DNA of 11,444 nucleotides from Alistipes sp. UBA928 (lineage in GTDB: Bacteria; Bacteroidota; Bacteroidia; Bacteroidales; Rikenellaceae): assembly GCA_002293665.1 (NCBI GenBank), contig DBDQ01000032.1:19732-31175 (forward strand). Direction: 5' to 3'. Position numbers and translations under genes: made by a program. Within the stretch, counting starts at the first letter, position 1; every line of letters begins with the position of its first letter. Below are positions 7,135 through 11,444 of this stretch, one piece after another. A model generated the notes under the pieces. It saw nothing but the letters and a program-made list of their open reading frames with translations. It was not told where the DNA came from and did not search any database.

Positions 7135-7954
7135 GAGTTGTGATCGCCCGGCGCGCCTCGGGACCGAGAGTCAGCGAATTTTCGTTGACAAAGAGGGCGA
7201 TGTGGTTGTCGATCACGCCGTCGTCCATCTCGCGTGCATGCGCCCTGATGAACTTGCGCGAGGCCACTGGGTGGGCAAAAGCGTACTCTATACTCTCGCG
7301 GATCAACTCCTCGATGTCACGCACGACCTGCGGTGCCAGCCGGCGCGACGACACGATCGCCCCCAACGGCAGCGGCAGTCCGCCCGTCGCACGGTCCCAC
7401 TCCGTCCCCAGATCGGCAATTAGTTCAAGACCGTGTTCGCGCCACGTGAACCGCCCCTCGTGGATCAGCACCCCTGCATCGACCTCGCCGCGCGCCACGG
7501 CGGGAGCGATGTCGGAAAAGAGCATCGGACGGCGGTCGGTGAGGGTGGGGTAGAGCCTTTGCAACAGCAGGTTGGCGGTGGTGTGGATGCCGGGAATGGC
7601 GACTGCCGGGATTGAGAGACCTGCCACCCCGTCAGAATTTTCGCACCGGGAGGGCATCGTAAAGCCGGGACGGGCAACGAGAACCGGGCCGTTGCCTCGG
7701 CCCAGCGCGCTGCCGCTGTCGAGCAGCGAGTAGCGATCGGTGATGGTTGGCAGCACGGCGTAGCTGATCTTGCAGATGTCGGGCCCGCCTCCGTGGCCGT
7801 CATCTCCCCCCGCCGTCACCCGCCGGTTCAACTCTTCGATGTCGGCGAAGTCGGCCTCGAAATGATAGCCGCGCCGGTCGATGTGCCCGTTCACCAACGC
7901 GTCGAACATGAAAGTGTCGTTCGGGCAGGGAGATATGTTAAGAGTCAAAGTCAT
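7115..7954 (-). CDS. mqnD: 1,4-dihydroxy-6-naphthoate synthase (MqnD)
   Basis: A 279-residue enzyme of the futalosine menaquinone pathway, converting cyclic dehypoxanthine futalosine to 1,4-dihydroxy-6-naphthoate. It has a periplasmic-binding-protein-like fold with two lobes. Family marks: SPCPNDTFMFDAL at 8-20, PDICKISYAVLP at 58-69, SGSALGRGNGPVLVA at 80-94, and IPGIHTTANLLL at 120-131, where His124 is the likely catalytic base. DAGVLIHEGRFT lies at 159-170. Two loops look longer than I expect for the family: a Gly/Asp-rich one (49-57) and residues 99-114, encoded by DNA that resembles the repeat in mqnB. The start is the ATG at 7954, 52 nt downstream of the rnpB 3' end on the same strand. 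Transcription may come from rnpB read-through or from a weak local promoter. The 3' end overlaps convergent mqnB by 20 nt. Confidence 0.93.
   Translation of the reverse strand: MTLTLNISPCPNDTFMFDALVNGHIDRRGYHFEADFADIEELNRRVTAGGDDGHGGGPDICKISYAVLPTITDRYSLLDSGSALGRGNGPVLVARPGFTMPSRCENSDGVAGLSIPAVAIPGIHTTANLLLQRLYPTLTDRRPMLFSDIAPAVARGEVDAGVLIHEGRFTWREHGLELIADLGTEWDRATGGLPLPLGAIVSSRRLAPQVVRDIEELIRESIEYAFAHPVASRKFIRAHAREMDDGVIDNHIALFVNENSLTLGPEARRAITTLTGEVF
7624..7660. repeat. Possible shrunken copy of the mqnB palindromic element, inside mqnD
   Basis: The 12-mer CCACCCCGTCAG (7624-7635) repeats exactly the opening of the mqnB element (6890-6901), in the same plus-strand orientation. It is followed by AATTTTCGCAC and a GGGAGGG run (7648-7654), reminiscent of the GGAGGGG half of stem two. 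The partner C-rich arm is missing, so this would be an internally deleted relic. On the mqnD strand it encodes residues 99-111, in a loop that looks longer than usual. A 12-nt match in GC-rich DNA could also be chance. Confidence 0.35.
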
Positions 7955-7968
7955 TGTTTATTGAGTAG

Positions 7969-8003
7969 CAAAAAAAAAAATCAGCCGTGGGTGTTTAAAC
8001 AAA
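7969..8003 (-). promoter_or_regulatory. Weak candidate promoter for mqnD
   Basis: Minus-strand TTTG at 8003-8000 is followed about 23 nt later by a T-tract ending in TTTG (7976-7969). That resembles TAnnTTTG except at its second position. The start would lie about 8 nt before the mqnD ATG. The TTTG also belongs to the U-tract after rnpB. This is a speculative assignment. Confidence 0.25.
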
Positions 8004-8006
8004 AAA
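8000..8006 (-). terminator. U-tract terminator after rnpB
   Basis: Six T residues on the minus strand (8006-8001) directly follow the rnpB 3' end. A 7-bp inverted repeat, GTGCCTT (8036-8042) with AAGGCAC (8005-8011), encloses the last part of the RNA. It could form a terminator hairpin that later gives way to P1 pairing. Confidence 0.45.
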
Positions 8007-8440
8007 GGCACCGCAGGGGCTGTAAGCCGGGTTCTGTGCCTTGTGATTTAATAACCAAACCCTGCATGAAGAAACAAACAAGGCCTCTGCCATTTATCTT
8101 GGACGGCCGTCACCGGCAGTCTCTGAGCGATCTACCCTTCGGCATGGGGCGAGTAACCCTCGTAGCGCCGATATACATGATCTTGCAACCCGTCGTGCGT
8201 CGTGCCGCGTAGTGTCACCACCCGCGCGGTGGGCTCTTACCCCACCGTTTCACCCTTACCACGATTAAATGAATGAAAAATTGGGTCACCAAAAATTACA
8301 AAACCTCGTGGCGGTCTGTTCTCTGTTACGCTTTACAGGCCCTTGCGAACCTCTTCCCGTTAGGAAGGACGGTACTCTGTGTTGCCCGGACTTTCCTCCG
8401 GCGTTTTGGGACGCCGGCGGCAGAGCGCCCCTGCGGCGCC
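8007..8440 (-). ncRNA. rnpB: RNase P RNA (bacterial type A-like)
   Basis: This is the catalytic RNA of RNase P, which trims tRNA 5' leaders. On the minus strand the ends form a 13-bp P1 helix, GGCGCCGCAGGGG (8440-8428) with CCCCTGCGGTGCC (8019-8007), containing one G-U pair. A P3-like hairpin (CCGGCGT/ACGCCGG) follows. Next is the universal GGAGGAAAGTCCGGGC block (8399-8384), which contributes the 5' strand of P4. The conserved GGTAAGGGTGAAACGGTGG segment begins near 8260 and GGGTAAGAGCCCACC follows. The 3' P4 strand ACAGAACCCGGCTTAC lies at 8037-8022. CCACGA/TCGTGG closes an AU-rich arm in the P12 position. The length is 434 nt, inside the usual range. It has its own -7 box ending 7 nt upstream of P1 and a U-tract after it. 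Ends are inferred from P1 pairing and are probably accurate within a few bases. Confidence 0.96.
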
Positions 8441-8446
8441 GTAGTG

Positions 8447-8454
8447 CAAATATA
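8447..8454 (-). promoter_or_regulatory. -7 box (TATATTTG) of rnpB
   Basis: Minus-strand TATATTTG matches the Bacteroidetes -7 consensus perfectly. Six nt (CACTAC) separate it from the first base of P1 at 8440. This gives an internal ruler for box-to-start distance in this genome. The -33 region falls inside the rpmH terminator hairpin, where TTTTAC is only a partial match to TTTG. Confidence 0.75.
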
Positions 8455-8456
8455 AT

Positions 8457-8485
8457 AAAAAAAGGCCACTTTTGTAAAAGTGGCC
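8457..8485 (-). terminator. Rho-independent terminator of rpmH
   Basis: Stem GGCCACTTTT/AAAAGTGGCC (8485-8476 with 8473-8464) is followed on the minus strand by seven Ts (8463-8457). It lies 28 nt past the rpmH stop. The plus-strand side also has a short T-run (8490-8495), so weak action in the other direction is possible. The rnpB -7 box begins just past the U-tract. Confidence 0.8.
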
Positions 8486-8512
8486 TCGATTTTTTATCAG
8501 GGAAGCTGTTTA

Positions 8513-8680
8513 TTACAGCCCCTTGATGGTCGATTCGTCGGAGACGGTGAGTTTTTTGCGGCCTTTGGCGCGGCGGGCGGCGAGCACCTTGCGGCCGTTG
8601 GCGGTTGCCATTCTCTGGCGGAAACCGTGCTTGTTTATTCTCTTCCGGCGCGAAGGCTGGAAAGTTCTTTTCATTGCCAT
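8513..8680 (-). CDS. rpmH: 50S ribosomal protein L34
   Basis: A 55-residue, very basic ribosomal protein of the large subunit. The sequence opens MAMKRTFQPSRRKRINKHGF, continues RQRMATANGRKVLAARRAKG, and ends RKKLTVSDESTIKGL. This is unmistakably L34 (KRTFQPS, NKHGFR-RM, ANGRKVLA-RRAKGRKKL). The usual family start is MKRTFQPS, at 8674 here. The ATG two codons earlier (8680) is also in frame, giving the MAM start. I list the longer form because it needs no skipping of a first AUG, but 8513-8674 (53 residues) is equally possible. The gene has its own strong promoter and a terminator, so it is a monocistronic unit. In many bacteria rpmH neighbours rnpA and dnaA; here it lies beside rnpB and rsmG. 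Confidence 0.97.
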   Translation of the reverse strand: MAMKRTFQPSRRKRINKHGFRQRMATANGRKVLAARRAKGRKKLTVSDESTIKGL

Positions 8681-8719
8681 GACTATGTGTGTTTTTTATT
8701 GTTTTCGGCTTTCGAGCCG

Positions 8720-8750
8720 CAAAGATATAAAAAAATTATCTCTTTGCAAA
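8720..8750 (-). promoter_or_regulatory. rpmH promoter with both -33 and -7 boxes
   Basis: Minus-strand TTTG (8750-8747), exactly 19 nt, then TATCTTTG (8727-8720): both Bacteroidetes elements match perfectly. It is the best promoter in the window. The -33 box lies inside the last codons of rsmG, whose stop is at 8736-8738. Transcription should begin near 8713-8714, giving a leader of about 34 nt. A small stem, CGGCT/AGCCG (8719-8715 with 8710-8706), overlaps the start site. Confidence 0.8.
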
Positions 8751-9344
8751 AAGGATCACTTTTTTTGTGGCGAAAAACGGATCGTCGAACCACTGCGAGA
8801 CGTTGAATTCGGTGTACGGGCGGCCTGTGGCAGCGAGTTCGTCTGTCAGGTCGCCACCCTTGAGCAGCACTATGTCGCGCCCGATGCGGGGCCACACCCA
8901 GCCGAGAAGAGTAGCGGCAGGGGCCACGGCACGGCTCACAGCCCTGTCCCACCGTACGGACAGGCTCTCGACCCGCTCTTGCACGGCGGTGAGATTGTCG
9001 AGCCCCACGGCGCGCGCCACCTCCTGCACGACGTGTATCTTCTTGCCGATCGAGTCGACGGCGGTGAATCGCACCTGCGGAAAGAGAATGGCAAGCGGGA
9101 TGGCGGGGAATCCCCCTCCGGTGCCGATGTCGAGCACGCTCATGCCCGGCTGCCAATCCCCGACTCGGGCCGGAGCCAGCGAGTGGAGCACATGGCGCGT
9201 GAAGAACTCCCCGGAGGCGATCTCGCGGCGCGAGACAACGTTGATGCGTGCGTTCCACTCAGCATAAACTCCCTCCAGAGCCGCAAACTGCTCCAGTTGC
9301 AGCGTCGTCACATCCGGAAAGTATTTCGATACAGCGTTCATCAT
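8736..9344 (-). CDS. rsmG: 16S rRNA m7G methyltransferase RsmG (GidB)
   Basis: A 202-residue SAM-dependent methyltransferase that modifies the N7 of G527 (E. coli numbering) in the 530 loop of 16S rRNA; its loss commonly gives low-level streptomycin resistance. The fold is a class I Rossmann domain. The family motif FFTRHVLHSL lies at 47-56 and the SAM-binding LDIGTGGGFPAIPLAIL at 71-87. AVDSIGKK (95-102) follows, with Asp97 placed to bind the SAM ribose, and then ERVESL (123-128), SRAVAP (137-142) and LLKGG (160-164). The length is usual for the family. The start codon overlaps the sigma-factor stop as ATGA (9344-9341), so translation is probably coupled. A second in-frame ATG follows immediately. 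Confidence 0.96.
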   Translation of the reverse strand: MMNAVSKYFPDVTTLQLEQFAALEGVYAEWNARINVVSRREIASGEFFTRHVLHSLAPARVGDWQPGMSVLDIGTGGGFPAIPLAILFPQVRFTAVDSIGKKIHVVQEVARAVGLDNLTAVQERVESLSVRWDRAVSRAVAPAATLLGWVWPRIGRDIVLLKGGDLTDELAATGRPYTEFNVSQWFDDPFFATKKVILFAKR

Positions 9345-9916
9345 ATCCCGCTACGGGTAATGAAGTTACAAAGTTGCGTTCGGGCCCTGTGGATCTGGGT
9401 CTTGACCGTTCCGAGCGGCAGATCGAGTTGTTCGGCGATCTCCTCGTAAGAGAGGTCTTTGAAGAATCTCAGCTCTATGAGTTTGCGATATTTCGGGCTC
9501 ATCTTTTCGAGATTCTCCTCGAGTTGGCGGCGCCGCTGCACGTTGATTATGCTCTCCTCGGGATTGGGAGTGAGTGACACCGGTTGGCGAATGTATTCGC
9601 CGCGGGTGTTGTCGATCGACAGGTCATCGCGGCGTTTGCGCACATAGTCTATGAATGTGTTCTTGGCGATCGTGTATATCCATTGCCCGAAAGCGTAGCG
9701 CCGGTCGTAGCTTGCAAGATTGAGGTAGGCTTTGACGAAAATCTCCTGTATCAAATCGTCGGTATCGTCGGCGTTGCCACCCGTGCGCACGAGGTATATC
9801 TGGCGCAGCGACTCGCCGTAGCGATCAAACAGGGCTCCGAAAGCCCCATTGTCGCCCGCGAGCACCATCTCGACGAGCGCCGCATCGCCAGCCACGATAT
9901 ATTTCTCTATCTCCAT
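9341..9916 (-). CDS. ECF-type sigma-70 family RNA polymerase sigma factor
   Basis: A 191-residue group 4 (ECF) sigma factor. Region 2 spans about 25-97: FGALFDRYGESLRQIYL, DDTDDLIQEIFVKAYLNL, and FGQWIYTIAKNTFIDYVRKRR, which covers core binding and -10 recognition. A linker with RQPVSLTPNPEES precedes region 4 (about 133-186): LEKMSPKYRKLIELRFFKDL and the helix-turn-helix LSYEEIAEQLDLPLGTVKTQ, which contacts the -35-type element. Region 3 and region 1.1 are absent, as in ECF factors. No anti-sigma factor (no short membrane or zinc-binding protein) is adjacent, unlike many ECF loci. The gene lies between a glycosyltransferase and rsmG, overlapping both (10 nt and 4 nt), so its supply is tied to that operon. 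Its regulon cannot be inferred. Confidence 0.93.
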   Translation of the reverse strand: MEIEKYIVAGDAALVEMVLAGDNGAFGALFDRYGESLRQIYLVRTGGNADDTDDLIQEIFVKAYLNLASYDRRYAFGQWIYTIAKNTFIDYVRKRRDDLSIDNTRGEYIRQPVSLTPNPEESIINVQRRRQLEENLEKMSPKYRKLIELRFFKDLSYEEIAEQLDLPLGTVKTQIHRARTQLCNFITRSGI

Positions 9917-11073
9917 ACCTCGCGGATTGGTTTAACTATGCGCGACACCACCACTCCGATCTCGAGGAGGGGTTCGAACAGATCGTTCAAGAAGTATAGC
10001 GGCATCAGCCGCTGTTCGCCCAAACGTCGTGCCACACGGTTCATTTGCATGACGACAACGAGGAAACGCAACACCACCGCCACTCCGGCGCCGATCTTCA
10101 CCTCGAGCGGCATCATGACGGCAGTCGCCGCCGCCGTGGCGAAGAACAGCAGCCTGCTGGCCGCCTCGAGACCTATGAACCACTTTACGCGGAATGGATA
10201 GAACGGATAGGCATGGTTGCGCAGGCGGCACTCACCGAGCCACCACCCGAGCCCTCCCCACCTCGTCTGGCGGACGGTGGCCTTGGGGTGCATCACTATC
10301 GAGAAGTTGTCGCAGGTGACGATCTGCTGCATGAACAGGTCGTCCTCGCCCAGATTGAGATTGAGGTGGCCGAAACCTTTGTGCGCGAAATAGAGCTCGC
10401 GCGCGAATCCCATGTTGTAGATCGTGCCCCTGTACGGCCTGCGGCGGATCGCCGCGGTGAGGTAGAGCAGCGACGAGAACATTCGCGACGAACGTATGAT
10501 CTTGTCGGCCAGTCCCCGCGAAGGCTCCAGGCCACAGTAGCCTATCACGATCTCGCCCTTGGCAAACCCTTTGGCCATGAGCGCCAGCCACCGGTGCGAG
10601 GTGGGGTGGGCGTCGGGCGTGGTGAGAACGATGTTGTCGTAGCGCGCCGCCTTGACGCCTATGTTGATCGCCATCTTGTTCGATATGGGAAAAAGCGCGT
10701 GCTGCCTGACGCAGCTGACACGAAAACGCGGCTCCGACACCGAGATCGCTTCGAGCGTGTCGGAAAACTCTCCGTTGTTGCCCACATACACCACGATCAC
10801 CTCGAACGGATCGTAATCCTGTGCCAGCAGGGCCGGCAGGTTGTTCTCGACCCACAGGTAGTCGTCGCCCATGACCACCACCACCGAAATGGAGCCCGCC
10901 GCTTCGCGCGAGTCCCTCTGCGAGTTTATTTTGAACGACGGCAGCCGCCGGAAAAGCCCCAGATAGTAGCGCATCTGTATGATGAACAGGACTATGAGCG
11001 CCCCCATCAGCCCCAGACCGATTGGGCCGTACATCTCGACGGCGGTGTTATAATAGCGGACAACGATCTCCAT
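9907..11073 (-). CDS. Membrane-bound family 2 glycosyltransferase
   Basis: A 388-residue GT-A fold glycosyltransferase fixed in the inner membrane. An N-terminal helix (about 15-38) precedes the catalytic domain. Its marks are ISVVVVMGDDYLWVENNLPA with the open Rossmann-like start, YDPFEVIVVYVG, and the DxD-like D154-A-H156 in TTPDAHP. The acceptor-side GEDDLF (242-247) and RQTRW (268-272), a Q/RxxRW-type motif, follow. Three or so hydrophobic segments close the protein (about 290-345 and 360-380). Such enzymes use a nucleotide sugar, often to build polysaccharide or a glycolipid on the cytoplasmic face; the sugar and acceptor are unknown. I chose the ATG at 11073. A TTG 14 codons further upstream is in frame but spans the -7 box. 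It is first in an overlapping set with the sigma factor and rsmG; the overlap with the sigma gene is 10 nt. Confidence 0.9.
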   Translation of the reverse strand: MEIVVRYYNTAVEMYGPIGLGLMGALIVLFIIQMRYYLGLFRRLPSFKINSQRDSREAAGSISVVVVMGDDYLWVENNLPALLAQDYDPFEVIVVYVGNNGEFSDTLEAISVSEPRFRVSCVRQHALFPISNKMAINIGVKAARYDNIVLTTPDAHPTSHRWLALMAKGFAKGEIVIGYCGLEPSRGLADKIIRSSRMFSSLLYLTAAIRRRPYRGTIYNMGFARELYFAHKGFGHLNLNLGEDDLFMQQIVTCDNFSIVMHPKATVRQTRWGGLGWWLGECRLRNHAYPFYPFRVKWFIGLEAASRLLFFATAAATAVMMPLEVKIGAGVAVVLRFLVVVMQMNRVARRLGEQRLMPLYFLNDLFEPLLEIGVVVSRIVKPIREVWR

Positions 11074-11090
11074 GCTCGAAAAATATCCCA

Positions 11091-11098
11091 CAAAGATA
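11091..11098 (-). promoter_or_regulatory. -7 box (TATCTTTG) of the glycosyltransferase-sigma-rsmG operon
   Basis: Minus-strand TATCTTTG is a perfect consensus match, 17 nt upstream of the ATG at 11073. The rnpB ruler gives a leader of about 11 nt. A TTTTG (11117-11113) lies upstream, but with a 14-nt spacer, shorter than the expected 19. Confidence 0.65.
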
Positions 11099-11121
11099 GG
11101 CAAAAAATCGGTCAAAACAGC

Positions 11122-11129
11122 TAACTTTG
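11122..11129 (+). promoter_or_regulatory. -7 box (TAACTTTG) of tgt
   Basis: TAACTTTG is a perfect consensus match. Six nt separate it from the tgt ATG at 11136, the same spacing seen from box to 5' end at rnpB. The first transcribed base would be the A of the ATG. No -33 TTTG is evident. The box lies 23 nt from the oppositely directed box at 11091-11098. Confidence 0.65.
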
Positions 11130-11135
11130 CGCGGT

Positions 11136-11444
11136 ATGTTTTTCGAACTGCAACATACGGCGCGCGGCGCGGCGGCGCGTGCGGGGCGTTTCTCGACGGG
11201 CCACGGTGTGGTCGAGACTCCCGTGTTCATGCCCGTCGGCACTGCGGCCACGGTGAAGGGCATCCTGCACCGCGACCTTGCAGATGACGCAGCTGCGCAG
11301 ATCATCCTCGCCAACACATACCATTTATATCTGCGTCCCGGAACCCGCGTGCTCGAACAGGCGGGCGGCGTGCACCGTTTCTGCGGCTGGGATCGGCCGA
11401 TGCTCACCGACAGCGGCGGATTTCAGGTATTCTCGCTGGCCGAC
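11136..11444 (+). CDS. tgt: Queuine/preQ1 tRNA-guanine transglycosylase, N-terminal part
   Basis: The first 103 codons of TGT, cut off by the window end; complete bacterial enzymes have about 370-380 residues. TGT swaps guanine-34 in the anticodon wobble position of Asp, Asn, His and Tyr tRNAs for the queuosine precursor preQ1. The start FELQHTA leads into GVVETPVFMPVGTAATVKG (24-42), LANTYHLYLRPG (58-69) and the base-binding MLTDSGGFQVFSL (89-101) with Asp92. These are signature motifs of the TIM-barrel enzyme. The catalytic nucleophile Asp and the zinc site lie beyond the window. The ATG is the first in frame and directly follows a -7 box, implying a leaderless transcript. Confidence 0.96.
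   Translation, partial: MFFELQHTARGAAARAGRFSTGHGVVETPVFMPVGTAATVKGILHRDLADDAAAQIILANTYHLYLRPGTRVLEQAGGVHRFCGWDRPMLTDSGGFQVFSLAD

Noticed and set aside
7970..7980. Eleven-base A tract upstream of mqnD as a phase-variation switch
   Set aside because: It lies outside the coding region. It could affect promoter spacing, but nothing shows length variation.
7993..8000. GTTTAAAC palindrome after rnpB as an operator
   Set aside because: Eight-base palindromes occur by chance, and no second copy or known regulator site supports it.
7793..8526. Plus-strand open frames across the rnpB region
   Set aside because: They run through the RNase P RNA, a structured RNA gene on the other strand, and show no protein-like features.
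8523..9449. A 308-codon plus-strand open frame opposite rpmH and rsmG
   Set aside because: Both minus-strand genes are certain, and this frame has no family resemblance.
11074..11115. TTG at 11115 as the start of the glycosyltransferase
   Set aside because: The added 14 codons span the perfect -7 box TATCTTTG, so that region is probably not translated.

Overview
The window looks like a conserved chromosomal stretch from a GC-rich member of the Bacteroidales. An Alistipes/Rikenellaceae-type genome is my best guess, but this rests on recall and not on a search. Three signs support the phylum. The gene starts lack Shine-Dalgarno sequences. The promoters carry the Bacteroidetes -7 box TAnnTTTG, and the rpmH promoter also has a TTTG -33 box exactly 19 nt upstream. 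The gene types and protein sequences fit as well. Almost everything is housekeeping. I see no CRISPR array, transposase, phage gene, tRNA, defence island or integration site.

Layout, left to right. (1) A Tat-exported Gfo/Idh/MocA-type oxidoreductase (minus). (2) Divergent from it, a 525-residue membrane-anchored AsmA-like protein (plus), whose stop overlaps that of (3) an AI-2E/PerM-family permease (minus). (4) Divergent from the permease, a long RelA/SpoT-type (p)ppGpp enzyme (plus), followed 33 nt later by (5) futalosine hydrolase mqnB (plus). (6) mqnD, another enzyme of the futalosine menaquinone pathway, converges on mqnB with a 20-nt overlap (minus). (7) A complete RNase P RNA gene, rnpB (minus). 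(8) rpmH, ribosomal protein L34 (minus), only 55 codons. (9) A tightly overlapping minus-strand set: family 2 glycosyltransferase, ECF-type sigma factor, then rsmG, the 16S rRNA m7G methyltransferase. (10) Divergent from the glycosyltransferase, the first 103 codons of tgt (tRNA-guanine transglycosylase), cut by the window edge.

Many of the genes share themes. tgt, rsmG, rpmH and rnpB serve translation and RNA maturation. The RSH enzyme and the sigma factor are global regulators. mqnB and mqnD belong to menaquinone synthesis and respiration. The glycosyltransferase, AsmA-like protein and permease act at the envelope.

The points most worth a second look are these. (a) A palindromic, REP-like element of about 66 bp sits in frame inside mqnB, and a possible shrunken relative sits in the neighbouring mqnD. 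(b) The RSH protein keeps its metal ligands but has lost the catalytic HDxxED and Asn residues of the ppGpp hydrolase, so it is predicted to be synthetase-only. (c) The distance from the rnpB -7 box to its 5' end, applied to neighbouring promoters, predicts leaderless or nearly leaderless mRNAs for tgt, the AsmA-like gene and the RSH gene. (d) Three divergent promoter pairs have -7 boxes so close together that RNA polymerase probably cannot occupy both sides at once. No wholly new multi-gene system is evident.
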